This document shows positions 18,135-27,172 of a stretch of DNA of 64,000 bases, one piece after another (position 1 is the stretch's first letter; each line of letters begins with the position of its first letter). A program made the translations under genes and the position numbers. The stretch is taken from positions 634,501 to 698,500 of the forward strand of contig NZ_CP156084.1 of NCBI RefSeq assembly GCF_040687965.1, written 5' to 3'. Origin of the DNA: Methylocystis echinoides (GTDB taxonomy: Bacteria > Pseudomonadota > Alphaproteobacteria > Rhizobiales > Beijerinckiaceae). The notes below the pieces were generated by a model. The model did no database searches. It saw nothing but the letters and a program-made list of their open reading frames with translations, and was not told the origin of the DNA.

Positions 18135-18990
18135 AGCCAAACCTCTTTCGGCTCCAAGCCTGGACGAGATTGATGACGAGCAGCGCGACGAACGAGATCG
18201 CCAGCATGATGGTCGCAATGCCCGTCGCCCCCGCATAGTCGTATTGTTCGAGCTTCACGATGATGAGCAAGGGCGCGATCTCCGACACATAGGCGATGTT
18301 GCCGGAGATGAAGATCACCGAGCCGTATTCGCCAACCCCGCGCGCGAAAGCGAGCGCGAAGCCGGTGAGCAGCGCCGGCGCCAGCGGCGGCAGCAGAACG
18401 CGTACGACTGTCTGGACGCGCGACGCCCCCAAAGTGGCCGAGGCCTCTTCGAGCTCGATTTCAAGTTCTGAGAGAATGGGCTGCACCGTGCGCACGACAA
18501 AGGGCAGACCGATGAAGATCAGCGCCACGAGAATGCCCCAGCGCGTGAAGGCGATCTTGACGTCGACGTCCGCGAGCGGCGCGCCGAACCAGCCGTTCGG
18601 CGCATAGAGCGCCGCAAGCGAGATGCCCGCCACCGCCGTCGGCAAGGCGAAGGGGAGATCGACGAAAGCGTCGAACAGGCGCCGGCCGGGAAAATTGTAG
18701 CGCGTGAGCGCCCAGGCGACGATCAGGCCGAAGACGAGGTCGACGACCGCCGCCAGAAAAGACATCAAAAAGGTCGTGTGCAGCGCCGCGGCGACGCGCG
18801 GCTCCGTGGCGATCTGGTAAAGCCCGGAGAGCCCCAGCCCCGATGAGCGCCACACGAGCGTCGCGAGCGGGAACAGCACGACGAGTCCCAGGTAAAGGAT
18901 CGTGTAGCCGAAGGTGAGGCCAAAACCTGGAATTACGCTCGGCGCTGTGAAGCGCCGAGCGTAACGGCCTGCGAAGGTCGGGGAGGTCAC
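18127..18990 (-). CDS. cysT: Sulfate ABC transporter permease CysT (CysU)
   Basis: 287-residue permease, partner of CysW. It has the [26 protein letters not shown] motif typical of CysT, an EAA loop [23 protein letters not shown], and about six helices. Translation starts at a GTG overlapping the binding-protein stop as GTGA. Codons roughly 10 to 19 contain a perfect 12-bp inverted repeat (listed separately), which may lower permease synthesis relative to the binding protein. Family and position in the operon leave little doubt. Confidence 0.95.
   Translation of the reverse strand: MTSPTFAGRYARRFTAPSVIPGFGLTFGYTILYLGLVVLFPLATLVWRSSGLGLSGLYQIATEPRVAAALHTTFLMSFLAAVVDLVFGLIVAWALTRYNFPGRRLFDAFVDLPFALPTAVAGISLAALYAPNGWFGAPLADVDVKIAFTRWGILVALIFIGLPFVVRTVQPILSELEIELEEASATLGASRVQTVVRVLLPPLAPALLTGFALAFARGVGEYGSVIFISGNIAYVSEIAPLLIIVKLEQYDYAGATGIATIMLAISFVALLVINLVQAWSRKRFGYV
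18935..18962 (-). other. Perfect 12-bp inverted repeat inside the first codons of cysT
   Basis: ACGCTCGGCGCT, loop GTGA, AGCGCCGAGCGT. In RNA this would be a very stable tetraloop hairpin about 28 bases after the cysT GTG start and immediately downstream of the sbp stop. It is coding, so it was not expected; a role in uneven expression of binding protein versus permease, or in protecting the sbp mRNA 3' end, is inference. Confidence 0.6.
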
Positions 18991-20039
18991 TTCGCCGGCT
19001 CTTGTTTCTGGATGTCGTCGAAGACGCCGCCGTCGGCGAAGAACTTCTTTTGCGCGGCGGCCCAGCCGCCGAAGGTCTTGTCGATCGTGATCAATTCGAT
19101 CTTGGGGAGTTTCTTCAAATCCTCCTTGGCGGCCGCTTCCGGATGCGCGGGGCGATAGAAATTCTTGGCGATGATGGCCTGGGCCTCCGGCTTGTAGAGG
19201 AATTCGAGATAGGCCTCCGCGAGCTTCTTGTTGCCCTTGGCCTCAGCGTTGGCGTCGACGACCGCAACCGGCGGCTCCGCAAGGATCGAGAGCTTCGGCG
19301 CGACGATCTCGAATTTGTCGGGCCCGAATTCCTTCAAAGCGAGGAAAGCCTCGTTTTCCCAGGCGATCAGCACATCGCCGAGACCGCGCTGCGCGAAGGT
19401 GATCGTCGAGCCCCGCGCGCCCGTGTCGAGAACGGGCGCATTGCGGAAGATCGCCTTCAGGAAGTCTTTGGTCTTCGCTTCGTCGCCATTGAATTTCTTC
19501 AGCCCGTAGCCCCAGGCCGCGAGGAAGTTCCAGCGGGCGCCGCCCGACGTCTTCGGATTGGGCGTGATGACCGCGACGCCCGGCTTGGCGAGATCGTCCC
19601 AATCCTTGATCCCCTTCGCATTGCCTTTGCGCACCAGGAACACGATCGTCGACGTATAGGGCGACGCGTTATTGGGCAGGCGCTTCTGCCAGTCCGCAGA
19701 AATCTTGCCGCTCTTGCTGGCGATGGCGTCGATGTCCGCGGCGAGCGCCAATGTCACGACGTCGGCGTTGAGACCGTCGATCACCGCGCGCGCCTGCGCG
19801 CCGGACCCGGCGTGCGAGGCCTGGACTTCCACCGTCTCGCCCGTCTTCGCTTTCCAGTCGGCGATGAACGCCGGGTTGATCTGCTTGTAGAGCTCTCGGG
19901 TCGGATCATAGGACACGTTCAGCAGCGTCTGCCCCGCCTGCGCCGACGCAACGCCAAGCAGGCCCAAACCGACGCCGGCGACCATCGCGATGCGAAGAAG
20001 CGAAATAAGCCCCTCCCTAGCCTTAGCCATGCTAACCAC
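18987..20039 (-). CDS. sbp: Sulfate ABC transporter substrate-binding protein
   Basis: 350-residue periplasmic binding protein of the Sbp/CysP family, which binds sulfate or thiosulfate and delivers it to CysT-CysW. A signal peptide ends near ASAQA (~residue 36). Family motifs: [20 protein letters not shown] at the mature N-terminus, [17 protein letters not shown] (~75), [30 protein letters not shown] and the late [16 protein letters not shown] codons at 20039 and 20030 are both possible starts. It is the first gene of the operon; a palindrome lies just upstream. No cysteine or methionine biosynthetic gene follows; tam ends the operon. Confidence 0.95.
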   Translation of the reverse strand: MVSMAKAREGLISLLRIAMVAGVGLGLLGVASAQAGQTLLNVSYDPTRELYKQINPAFIADWKAKTGETVEVQASHAGSGAQARAVIDGLNADVVTLALAADIDAIASKSGKISADWQKRLPNNASPYTSTIVFLVRKGNAKGIKDWDDLAKPGVAVITPNPKTSGGARWNFLAAWGYGLKKFNGDEAKTKDFLKAIFRNAPVLDTGARGSTITFAQRGLGDVLIAWENEAFLALKEFGPDKFEIVAPKLSILAEPPVAVVDANAEAKGNKKLAEAYLEFLYKPEAQAIIAKNFYRPAHPEAAAKEDLKKLPKIELITIDKTFGGWAAAQKKFFADGGVFDDIQKQEPAK

Positions 20040-20044
20040 TCCAT

Positions 20045-20068
20045 CTATAAGACTTACAAAGTCTATAG
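20045..20068. promoter_or_regulatory. Inverted repeat upstream of the sulfate operon
   Basis: CTATAAGACTT-ACA-AAGTCTATAG, arms identical except for one extra base, ending six bases before the sbp ATG. Its position overlapping the likely promoter or leader suggests an operator for a sulfur-responsive repressor or a leader hairpin. No regulator gene is nearby, and I do not recognise it as a known CysB or Rrf2-type site. Confidence 0.45.
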
Positions 20069-20132
20069 CTGGACTAGACTACGACGCAAGCGCTTTTTTG
20101 GCCGTGTAGACAGTTCGGGCGCGGACAGCGGC

Positions 20133-20417
20133 TTATTCGATGAATTTCATCACGTCGGCGAGGGTGATGGCGACGACGCCGTCGGCGGCGACGCGCCCGA
20201 GGCTGTATTTCTCGCTGGCGACGCACTCGAGCTCGGGGCGGTCCGAGTCGAACTGCCCGCGCAGTTCGTCTTCTTCTTCGGGAACGCCGAAGTCGCCCTC
20301 GAGCGCCTCGTCGGAGACGAAGACGCGGACTGTCTGCTGCGTACCGGCGACCCGCATGGAGAAGGAAAAGCCGTTCTCCTCGCGGATGACCTCGGAATCG
20401 ATATGCTCAAGCAGCAT
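20133..20417 (-). CDS. DUF1488-like small protein
   Basis: A 94-residue acidic protein: IREENGFSFSMRVAGTQQTVRVFVSDEALE in the first half, then a very acidic EEEDEL stretch, and VAADGVVAITLADV at the end. The pattern of an N-terminal strand pair, F/V-rich strand VRVFVSDEAL and a helix resembles DUF1488 proteins, which are common small proteobacterial proteins of unknown role. No signal peptide or membrane segment. It lies between the sulfate operon promoter region and the ArsC-like gene, both on the same strand, with ~85 bases between it and the latter. Confidence 0.65.
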   Translation of the reverse strand: MLLEHIDSEVIREENGFSFSMRVAGTQQTVRVFVSDEALEGDFGVPEEEDELRGQFDSDRPELECVASEKYSLGRVAADGVVAITLADVMKFIE

Positions 20418-20501
20418 CGGCTCTCGTCTCTTGCTTCCCTTCCGACAAGAAATCCGTGAGACGTCGCCTTTGTTCCGTTCTAGAGTTGGCCCCGGAAAGC
20501 C

Positions 20502-20900
20502 TCAGGCCGCGTCCATGGCGCAGCGGTCGGTGACTCCCTCGGCCTCCGGCTCGAGTCCGATCCAGCGGCGCACTTGGGCAGGGTCGAAGCCCGACTCGCA
20601 GTGGTCGCCGATGCGCATCAGCGGACGGCGGATGAGGCCGGGATCGAGGATCATCATGACGATCGCCTCCTGCGGATTGACGCGATCCGGATTGACTTCG
20701 CCCGACTTCACGCGTGGAGACGCCGCATTGAACCACTCCCGCACCGGCTTTTCGCCGAAGAAGGGACGGAGGCTCGATGCGCTCCAAGGTTCGCGCAAAA
20801 GGTCGCGGGCGTCGACCCGATGGCCGGAGGCGATCAGCAGAGCTTTCTGTTTGGCGTTGCTGGCGCAGCCGGGCTTTTCATAAAAAATGACGTTCGCCAT
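20502..20900 (-). CDS. ArsC/Spx-like nitrogenase-associated protein
   Basis: 132-residue thioredoxin-fold protein. Starting at the ATG at 20900 gives MANVIFYEKPGCASNAKQKALL, where CASN holds a single cysteine (C11 or so) in the place of the ArsC/Spx redox site, followed by DLLREPWSASSLRPFF and DPGLIRRPLMRIG, the ArsC-family RRP motif. Among the subgroups it best fits the nitrogenase-associated (NifO-like) type, found near or within nif regions of diazotrophs. No nif gene is in this window and no sigma-54 promoter was recognised upstream, so the nitrogen-fixation link is from family only. An arsenate-reductase role is less likely. Confidence 0.78.
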   Translation of the reverse strand: MANVIFYEKPGCASNAKQKALLIASGHRVDARDLLREPWSASSLRPFFGEKPVREWFNAASPRVKSGEVNPDRVNPQEAIVMMILDPGLIRRPLMRIGDHCESGFDPAQVRRWIGLEPEAEGVTDRCAMDAA

Positions 20901-20921
20901 GGGCGGCCTCACATGTGCGGG

Positions 20922-20941
20922 CGATATGGCCCGATATGGCC
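20922..20941. repeat. Tandem decamer upstream of the ArsC-like gene
   Basis: Two exact head-to-tail copies of CGATATGGCC, 21 bases upstream of the minus-strand start at 20900, in the region where a promoter or leader would be. Could be a direct-repeat regulator site or chance. Confidence 0.4.
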
Positions 20942-21067
20942 ATTGCCTATCCGCCCAACGCATTTTACAGCGCGACTGCTGCAGCGCAGCGCCCGAATGG
21001 CGTGCAAGCCGCTAGGCGCCGCGCTGTTATTTCTCGCAATCTGCACGGCAAAGCGCCGCCCGTTTCA

Positions 21068-21769
21068 TCAACGCCCCAGCGCCCAGATGATCGAGACGCG
21101 CTCGCTGATGCGCTGCGCGCCGGGCCGCAGCGGAACGGAGGCCGCCGGCGGAGCGGCTGCGACGCGCGCCTTGAAGGCGATCGGCTGCTCGTCCGACAGC
21201 GGACGGATCTCGATCACCCGCGCCAGACGCAGCCCCGCGGCCTCCGCATAGATGCGCGCGCGGCGCTCGGCGTCCTTCACGGCTTTGGCGCGCAAGTCGT
21301 CCCGCTTCGCTTCGACATTCGAGTGATCGTAATCGACCCCCTCGACGCTGTTGGCCCCCTTGTCGATGACCCGGCCGATGACGTCGCCCGCCTTGTCCAC
21401 CGGCTTGACGAAGACCGTGAGCATATTGCTCGCGCGGTAGCCCTGAGCCGGCCGCAGCTTGCCCTTGGCGTCGCGTTCGTCCGGATTGAGCGGCGCGAGG
21501 GAGACGGTTTCCGTCTGCACATCCGCGTCGGCGACGCCGAGCGACTTGAGGTCGGCGAGGATCGCCGTCACGGCCGCGGCGTTGTCGGCGGCGGCGGCGG
21601 CGGCTGTCGGACGGTCGGTCACGACGCCAAAGCGCAGGATCGCCCGGTCCGGCGCGACGTCTTCGGCCGCCTCGCCGACGACCGCCACATTGGGGACCGA
21701 ATCTTTGAGGGACTCAGCTTGAGCGTAACCGACGAGAATCAGCGAAACCACGAAAACAAGACGAATCAT
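21068..21769 (-). CDS. SIMPL domain-containing exported protein (DUF541)
   Basis: 233 residues with a signal peptide (MIRLVFVVSLILVGYAQA) and a SIMPL/DUF541 domain from about residue 25 to 225: VAVVGEAAEDVAPDRAILRFGV, LKSLGVADADVQTETVSLAP and AVKDAERRARIYAEAAG are typical. Members are periplasmic or outer-membrane proteins (for example BP26 of Brucella, YggE of E. coli), some forming channel-like oligomers or linked to oxidative stress. The molecular role is unsettled. Monocistronic; divergent from the GST gene. Confidence 0.88.
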   Translation of the reverse strand: MIRLVFVVSLILVGYAQAESLKDSVPNVAVVGEAAEDVAPDRAILRFGVVTDRPTAAAAAADNAAAVTAILADLKSLGVADADVQTETVSLAPLNPDERDAKGKLRPAQGYRASNMLTVFVKPVDKAGDVIGRVIDKGANSVEGVDYDHSNVEAKRDDLRAKAVKDAERRARIYAEAAGLRLARVIEIRPLSDEQPIAFKARVAAAPPAASVPLRPGAQRISERVSIIWALGR

Positions 21770-21892
21770 GAGCTATCCTTGAGCTGCGCCATAAAGGCCG
21801 CAAAACAGCCGGCTTGCGGTTTTAGGCTCGGTCCTTAAGAAAAACTTGGCAAAGTTCTTCGATTGCTACCGCTCCGTTGCGTGGCCGCGCGA

Positions 21893-21925
21893 TTTCCGCC
21901 GACGCATGGTTCCATGTGGCGGAAA
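21893..21925. other. Interrupted inverted repeat in the SIMPL/GST divergent region
   Basis: TTTCCGCC ... GGCGGAAA (8 bp) encloses a second palindrome CATGG-TT-CCATG. It lies about 70 bases before the GST start and ~125 from the SIMPL start, so it could be an operator or a hairpin in the GST leader. Confidence 0.4.
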
Positions 21926-21994
21926 AGAGCGCTAGTCCAGTTCAACCTTACTAGAACCCGAGCGCGGCCGTCCCGCGCCCCGCGAACAGGCCTC

Positions 21995-22675
21995 ATGCCC
22001 CTTCTTTACCATTACCCGCTCTGCCCGCACTCCCGCTTTGTCCGGCTGATTCTCGCCGAATATGGCGTCGCCGCCGAGTTGATCGAGGAACGCCCCTTCG
22101 ACCGGAGGCCCGAATTCCTCGCTCTCGATCCGGCGGGACGCACCCCGGTCTTCGTCGACGACGACGGCGCCATCGTTACGAGCGGGGTCATCGCCGACTA
22201 TCTCGACGAGGCCTATGGCGACGGGCGCGGCCCGCATCGGCTGCTGCCGACCGAAAAGCTCGCCCGCATCGAGACGAGACGTCTCGTCGACTGGTTCAAC
22301 GTCAAATTCTTCGAGGAAGTCTCGGGCTGGCTGGTCACGGAGAAAGTCTACAAGCGCTTCTCGCCGCAGGGCGGCGCGCCGGACATGGATCTCGTGCGCG
22401 TGGCGCGCGCCAATATCCGCCATCACATGCGCTATATCGGCTATCTCACGAGCCATCGGAACTGGCTAGCCGGCGATCGCCTGTCCTACGCCGATTTCGC
22501 CGCGGCCGCGCATCTCTCCTGCGTCGATTACGTCGGCGATGCGCCGTGGGATGAGGACGAGGCGGCGAAACACTGGTATCAGCGCATCAAGTCGCGCCCC
22601 GCCTTTCGGCCGCTGCTCGCCGATCGCGCGCCCGGCATGACGCCCGGCCCCGTCTACGCGTTGCTGGACTTCTAA
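21995..22675 (+). CDS. Glutathione S-transferase family protein
   Basis: 226-residue cytosolic GST. The start at 21995 gives the usual thioredoxin-fold opening [20 protein letters not shown], followed by the cis-proline region [25 protein letters not shown] (~50-75), where the T/S-G contacts glutathione, and an all-helical C-terminal half. The ORF extends upstream but its added residues are not GST-like. It sits 53 bases before queG; this GST-queG pairing recurs in Rhizobiales, though no functional link is established. Substrate unknown. Confidence 0.88.
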   Translation: MPLLYHYPLCPHSRFVRLILAEYGVAAELIEERPFDRRPEFLALDPAGRTPVFVDDDGAIVTSGVIADYLDEAYGDGRGPHRLLPTEKLARIETRRLVDWFNVKFFEEVSGWLVTEKVYKRFSPQGGAPDMDLVRVARANIRHHMRYIGYLTSHRNWLAGDRLSYADFAAAAHLSCVDYVGDAPWDEDEAAKHWYQRIKSRPAFRPLLADRAPGMTPGPVYALLDF

Positions 22676-22728
22676 GCCCGCCCATTCGGGAAGGCCGGCA
22701 AACGGCGGTTCGCGCTATATTCGCCGCA

Positions 22729-23865
22729 ATGGACCTCGAAAGCGCGATCCGCGCCCACGCCCTGTCGCTTGGCTTCGACGCCTGCCGCTTTACGGCCGCC
22801 GAGGCGGCGCCCGAACTCGCTTTGCGGCTGCGCGCCTGGCTCGACATGGGCGCCCATGGCGACATGGCCTGGATGGCGGAGACCGCGGACCGACGGGCCG
22901 CGCCGAAGGCGTTGTGGCCCGAGGCGCGAAGCGTCGTCATGCTGGGCGTCAATTACGGCCCGGCTTCCGACCCCCTCGCCGCCCTCGCAACCCCGGGGGC
23001 GGGCGCGATCTCCGTCTATGCGCGCCACCGCGACTACCACGACGTCATCAAGGGCCGGCTCAAGCAGCTTGCCGCCTTCATGCTGAAACGCGGGGGCGGC
23101 GGCGATGTGAAAGTCTTCGTCGACACGGCGCCCGTGATGGAAAAGCCGCTCGCCCAGAGCGCGGGTCTCGGCTGGCAAGGCAAACACACCAACCTCGTGT
23201 CACGGGACTTCGGCTCCTGGCTGTTTCTGGGCGCCATTTTCACGACGCTCGACCTCGCGCCCGACGCGCCCGAGCCCGATCATTGCGGCTCCTGCCGCGC
23301 CTGCCTCGACGCCTGCCCGACGCAAGCCTTTCTCGGACCTTACCGGCTCGACGCAAGACGCTGCGTCTCGTACCTCACGATCGAGCACAAAGGCCCGATT
23401 CCGCGCGCCTTCAGGTCCGCCATCGGCGCCCGCATCTATGGCTGTGACGACTGCCTCGCCGTTTGTCCCTGGAACAAATTCGCGCAGACCGCGCGGGAGG
23501 CGAAGCTTGCGGCGCGGCCTGAATTGGAAAGTCCGCCGCTCGGAGACCTCGCGCGGCTCGATGAGGCGGGATTTCGCGCCTTCTTCTCCGGCTCGCCGAT
23601 CAAGCGCATCGGCCGTGGGCGCTTCCTGCGCAATGTGCTGATCGCCATGGGCAACAGCGGCGACCCGGCGCTCGCCGCGCCCGCGGAGCGGCTGCTCGAC
23701 GACCCTGATCCGCTTATTCGCGGCGCAGCCGTCTGGGCCCTGGCGCGGCTCGCGCCCGAACGCCTCCTTGCATTGCAAGAACGCGCCGGCTCGGAGCCAG
23801 AGCCCACGGTCCGCGACGAATGGGCAAAAGAGACACAGCTTCCCGAAAAAGCGGCGTCGCCGTGA
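22729..23865 (+). CDS. queG: Epoxyqueuosine reductase
   Basis: 378-residue iron-sulfur and cobalamin enzyme that reduces epoxyqueuosine to queuosine at the tRNA wobble position. Two four-cysteine clusters are evident: [12 protein letters not shown] (~185) and [13 protein letters not shown] (~240). The N-terminal cobalamin-binding half includes [12 protein letters not shown] and VMLGVNYG, with [12 protein letters not shown] and [10 protein letters not shown] before the clusters. A HEAT-type repeat ([15 protein letters not shown]) follows at the C-terminus. Full length for the family. Confidence 0.96.
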   Translation: MDLESAIRAHALSLGFDACRFTAAEAAPELALRLRAWLDMGAHGDMAWMAETADRRAAPKALWPEARSVVMLGVNYGPASDPLAALATPGAGAISVYARHRDYHDVIKGRLKQLAAFMLKRGGGGDVKVFVDTAPVMEKPLAQSAGLGWQGKHTNLVSRDFGSWLFLGAIFTTLDLAPDAPEPDHCGSCRACLDACPTQAFLGPYRLDARRCVSYLTIEHKGPIPRAFRSAIGARIYGCDDCLAVCPWNKFAQTAREAKLAARPELESPPLGDLARLDEAGFRAFFSGSPIKRIGRGRFLRNVLIAMGNSGDPALAAPAERLLDDPDPLIRGAAVWALARLAPERLLALQERAGSEPEPTVRDEWAKETQLPEKAASP

Positions 23866-23928
23866 GAATTTTGCGCTGCAGCACACTTGCCCGCGGTGGA
23901 ATCGGTCTAATCTGAAGAGAAGGACAAA

Positions 23929-25191
23929 TTGCAAAGCCCCACGGGCGCGATTGGCATGATTACCATTTCGAGACGACCCGCCGAAGACCCCGCCGAGGAG
24001 GCTGCCCGCCTCCTGCTTCGGCTCGGCGTTTTCATGCTGTTCGTCATCGCATTGCCCGCGCCGATTTTGGCGCGCCAGACCGTTTATATCCTCTTGCCCA
24101 TCGGCGCGGCGCTGCTGCTGGTTTCCGCGATGCTGTCCCATACCAACGGCGGCTCGGGCGGCTCGCTGCGCGCCTTGTTCCAGTCGCCGCCTGTCTGGGC
24201 GGCGCTCCTGCTTGGCATATGGGCGGGCGTGTCGCTGATCTGGACGCCGTTCGAAGGATCGGCCGAACGCTTCGCCAAAGCGGCGGGGACGATGCTGCTG
24301 GTCGCGGCGGCGGCGGGACTCATGCCGTTGCGCACCAAGACGTCCAATCTCAATCTGCTTCCGATCGGCGTGGGCGCGGCGGCGCTGGCGCTTGTCGCGG
24401 TGACCTTGCTGCTCGCGCCCAAATATACGGTCGAGGACATTCTCGACGTCGGCCCGCTCGGTCGCGCAGGCCTCGGCCTCGCACTGCTCGTCTGGCCAGG
24501 GATGGGCGCGCTCGCCGTGCGCGGCCATTGGTTTTGGGCGGGCGCCCTGGGCTTTGCGACCATCGTCGCCTGCGGTCTCGCGGGGGCTCCCAACGCCCTG
24601 CCCGCGCTGTTCGGCGGCGCGCTGGTCTTCGCCGCGGCTTTCGGCCGGGCGCGAACCATGTCGGTCGTCCTCGCCGGGCTCATGACGGCGATCGTTTTGT
24701 TCGCGCCGCTGGCTGCGCTCGGCGCCCATGCGGTCTGGACGGACCCTGCCCAGGGTTTTTTCCGCCATCTTGCCTTCTGGGGTCAGATGATCGCCAGCGA
24801 CGGATGGCGCACCCTGCTCGGCCATGGCTTCGGCGCCGCAACCTGGGGCATGCTCGGCGGCTATCTGCCCGCCATGACGCCGCGCAGCCTCGTCTTTCAG
24901 ATCTGGTTCGATCTCGGCGCGGTCGGCGCGCTCGCGCTGGCCCTCGTGCTGGCCCGCGCGAGCCTCCTCGTCGGGGAGGCCCGCCCGGCGCTTGCGCCCT
25001 TTCTGCTCGGCGGGATCGGGGCCGGTTTCGTCATCTGCCTGCTCGGCCCGGCGGCCCAGCAGCTCTGGTGGCTGACCCTCGCCGGGCTCGACGCCATCGC
25101 CTTCGCTCTGGTAATGCGCGGCCAGTTCCGCAAGCGCCGCCCGGTCGTGCCGATCGGCTTTGGCGCGGCCTCGGCCGACGACGCCGCCTGA
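23929..25191 (+). CDS. O-antigen-ligase-like multi-pass membrane protein
   Basis: 420 residues with about ten to eleven hydrophobic helices and a larger loop between about residues 280 and 310 (FRHLAFWGQMIASDGWRTLLGHGFGAATWG), a pattern resembling the Wzy_C loop of O-antigen ligases and polymerases, including a conserved-looking GHGFGA. I chose the TTG at 23929 because GAAGAGAAGGAC stands 4-15 bases upstream; an ATG at 23956 is the alternative. Similar proteins in Rhizobiales are often labelled only as membrane protein. A role in surface polysaccharide assembly is plausible but not shown. The WD40 gene follows 13 bases later. Confidence 0.7.
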   Translation: MQSPTGAIGMITISRRPAEDPAEEAARLLLRLGVFMLFVIALPAPILARQTVYILLPIGAALLLVSAMLSHTNGGSGGSLRALFQSPPVWAALLLGIWAGVSLIWTPFEGSAERFAKAAGTMLLVAAAAGLMPLRTKTSNLNLLPIGVGAAALALVAVTLLLAPKYTVEDILDVGPLGRAGLGLALLVWPGMGALAVRGHWFWAGALGFATIVACGLAGAPNALPALFGGALVFAAAFGRARTMSVVLAGLMTAIVLFAPLAALGAHAVWTDPAQGFFRHLAFWGQMIASDGWRTLLGHGFGAATWGMLGGYLPAMTPRSLVFQIWFDLGAVGALALALVLARASLLVGEARPALAPFLLGGIGAGFVICLLGPAAQQLWWLTLAGLDAIAFALVMRGQFRKRRPVVPIGFGAASADDAA

Positions 25192-25204
25192 CGAGAGAGA
25201 AAAT

Positions 25205-26212
25205 TTGGCCGACTATCCTTCGCTGACCTCCGCAGTCGAGCCGCTCGCGCTCGGCCAGCCGGTCGTCGCCGGCGCCTGGCTCGGCGACGCGCCGTTCTTC
25301 GCGCTGGCCGACGGCGTCATCCGTCTCGGGGAAGCGGAGGAAGTCCGCCTCGTGACCGCCCATCCCGACGCCGCCATACTGGTCGCCGCGAGCGACGGGC
25401 GCCGCCTGATCACGGGCGGCGATGACGGACGCGTGGTCGCGACCGGGCCCTCGGGAGCGACGGAAACCCTCGCCGATGAACAGGGCAAATGGATCGACGC
25501 GGTCGCTCTCCAGGAGGGCGCCGTCGCCTGGTCCGTGGGGCGCAACGCCCGCGCCCGTTCCGCCAAGGGTGAAGTCAAGTCGCTCGATCTGCCGTCGACC
25601 TGCCGGGGCCTCGCCTTCTTCCCCAAGGGCTATCGCCTCGCCGCCGCTCATTACAATGGCGCGACGCTGTGGTTCCCGAACGCCGGCAAGCCCGAGGTCT
25701 TGACCTGGAGCGGCTCGCATCTCGACGCCACGGTCTCGCCGGATGGGCGCTTTCTGATCACCTCCATGCAGGAGAATACGTTGCATGGCTGGCGGCTCGC
25801 CGACAGCAAGCACATGCGCATGGCGGGCTATCCGGGCAAGACGCGCAGCCTGTCCTGGTCCTATGACGGAAAATGGCTCGCGACCTCAGGCGCCGACGCC
25901 TGCATCATCTGGCCGTTCACGGGCAAGGACGGGCCGATGGGCCAGACGCCGCGCGAATGCGGCGTTCGCGCCAATGTCCCGGTCACCCGCGTCGCCTTCC
26001 ACCCCGGCGCGCTGGTCGTCGCCATCGGATTCGACGACGGGCTGGTGATGCTCGCGCGAATCACCGACGGCTCGGAGATCCTCATTCGCAAGCCGGCCGA
26101 AGGAGCGAAAAACGCCCGCATCAGCGCGCTGGCCTGGGACGCCAAAGGCGCGCGGCTGCTCTATGGCGCGGAGGATGGCGCGGCGGGGCTGCTGACCCTG
26201 CCGAAGGGGTAG
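25205..26212 (+). CDS. WD40 repeat protein
   Basis: 335-residue soluble beta-propeller protein. Repeats with the GD/WS pattern are visible: TAHPDAAILVAASDGRRLITGGDDGRVVATGPSG, SHLDATVSPDGRFLITSMQENTLHGWRLAD, KTRSLSWSYDGKWLATSGADACIIWPF and RVAFHPGALVVAIGFDDGLVMLARI. These are protein-interaction scaffolds. No signal peptide. It begins with TTG (GAGAGAGA upstream), 13 bases after the membrane protein gene, so the two are probably one operon; conserved as neighbours in Rhizobiales as far as I recall. Confidence 0.85.
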   Translation: MADYPSLTSAVEPLALGQPVVAGAWLGDAPFFALADGVIRLGEAEEVRLVTAHPDAAILVAASDGRRLITGGDDGRVVATGPSGATETLADEQGKWIDAVALQEGAVAWSVGRNARARSAKGEVKSLDLPSTCRGLAFFPKGYRLAAAHYNGATLWFPNAGKPEVLTWSGSHLDATVSPDGRFLITSMQENTLHGWRLADSKHMRMAGYPGKTRSLSWSYDGKWLATSGADACIIWPFTGKDGPMGQTPRECGVRANVPVTRVAFHPGALVVAIGFDDGLVMLARITDGSEILIRKPAEGAKNARISALAWDAKGARLLYGAEDGAAGLLTLPKG

Positions 26213-26214
26213 CT

Positions 26215-26733
26215 CTACGGCCGCCACAGGACCTCGCCGGCGGAATGTTCCGGCAAGACCAGCACGGCGGCCTTCAGCCGCAGCGCTCGCGCGCTCGCCG
26301 TGCGCGGCTCCTCGAAATAGCGACGCAGCGACGCCGCCGGCGCCTCCTCGGCGATAACCGTGACGTCGCGCCACAGAACATCCACGCGCCGTCCTGCGTA
26401 TCGCGCCGGATCGAGCGGGCTGCGCCCGAATTTCGACGGGCCGAAATCCGCCGTGAAGGGCTTGCGGTTCCATAATTTGCCGCCGACGGGGCGCGCGAAG
26501 AACGCCCACAGATCGAAATCATGGACGCCGCGGCTCGAGACGGGGTCGACATAGTGATCAGCGGCGCCCTGACACAGGCAGACCCCCAGGAGACGGCCTT
26601 CGTAAAGAGCCCGCTTGGCGGGGCGCTTCGCAAAGGCGGCGTCGATCCGCGCGAGCGCGACGGAGGCCAGCCTGTGCAGGTCGCCGAGTTCGATCGTCTC
26701 AAAGGAGCGCGCGCCGCGCGGCGCCAAACTCAC
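26215..26733 (-). CDS. Conserved hypothetical protein, 172 aa
   Basis: Starts at GTG 26733, preceded at a good distance by GGAGGA; the ATG further upstream yields a repeat-like Arg-rich extension. The core contains LYEGRLLGVCLCQGAADHYVD, then RGVHDFDLWAFFA, then TADFGPSKFGR and YAGRRVDVLWRDV. I recognise this as a small family that recurs in many bacteria, always with a YEGRL...LCQGAA...DFD.W.FF.....ADFG.SKFGR pattern, without a known function. The invariant Asp, Phe, Gly and Arg positions suggest an enzyme or nucleotide-binding site rather than a scaffold. Convergent with the WD40 gene, two bases apart. Confidence 0.75.
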   Translation of the reverse strand: MSLAPRGARSFETIELGDLHRLASVALARIDAAFAKRPAKRALYEGRLLGVCLCQGAADHYVDPVSSRGVHDFDLWAFFARPVGGKLWNRKPFTADFGPSKFGRSPLDPARYAGRRVDVLWRDVTVIAEEAPAASLRRYFEEPRTASARALRLKAAVLVLPEHSAGEVLWRP

Positions 26734-26785
26734 GACTCTTCCTCCTTGCCTCCTTGCCCGGCTCACCCCCGGGCCGCTCACCCGA

Positions 26786-26810
26786 CTTCTCCCCGCAAGC
26801 CGGGAGAGGA
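26786..26810. repeat. Intergenic palindrome, CTTCTCCCC...GGGAGAGG type
   Basis: CTTCTCCCCGCAAGCCGGGAGAGG, an imperfect hairpin-forming element in the gap between divergent genes. Two relatives occur at 30662 and 45449. Elements of this composition are scattered between genes in Rhizobiales genomes. Confidence 0.6.
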
Positions 26811-26915
26811 GGAACCCGCCAATCCTGTCTCCTGCGCCCGCGCGCGAGAAGAGCGGGGAACGCCGCCGCCGGCTCCGGGGTTGAACACGCACTTCGACAC
26901 AAATCGAGCCGTGCC

Positions 26916-27146
26916 ATGACCAACAAAGCCGAAAGCGACCCGCACCACTGCATTCGGGACATGTCCCTGCATCTCCAGGAGACGATCAACCGGCTGCGCG
27001 AGGATATCGAGAAAGTCGAGGAGCCGCAGCTCAAGGCGATGTTCGAGACCTCGGCGGAAGTCTTGTGCGGCCTCAAAAAGGCCTATAGCGACTACGAGCA
27101 GAAGAAGGAGCCTGCCTGGCCCGGCGGGAAAGAACTGCACAGCTGA
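26916..27146 (+). CDS. Small helical protein, 76 aa
   Basis: Opens at ATG 26916. The 76 residues include MSLHLQETINRLREDIEKVEEPQLKAMFETSAEVLCGLKKAYSDYEQKKEP, a strongly amphipathic helix pair and possible short coiled coil. A single cysteine (LCGLKK) is present. No signal peptide or membrane helix. It precedes thiD by 26 bases on the same strand, but similar short proteins without a named family are common in Rhizobiales; no function can be stated. Confidence 0.7.
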   Translation: MTNKAESDPHHCIRDMSLHLQETINRLREDIEKVEEPQLKAMFETSAEVLCGLKKAYSDYEQKKEPAWPGGKELHS

Positions 27147-27172
27147 GCCAGTGACAGAGGAGCGGAGCCGGT

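Noticed and set aside
20901-21067. Sigma-54 promoter for the nitrogenase-associated ArsC-like gene
   Set aside because: No GG-N10-GC with the usual flanks was found upstream on the minus strand; a tandem decamer is present instead.
27147-27172. TPP riboswitch before thiD
   Set aside because: The gap is only 26 bases and lacks the conserved thi-box segments.
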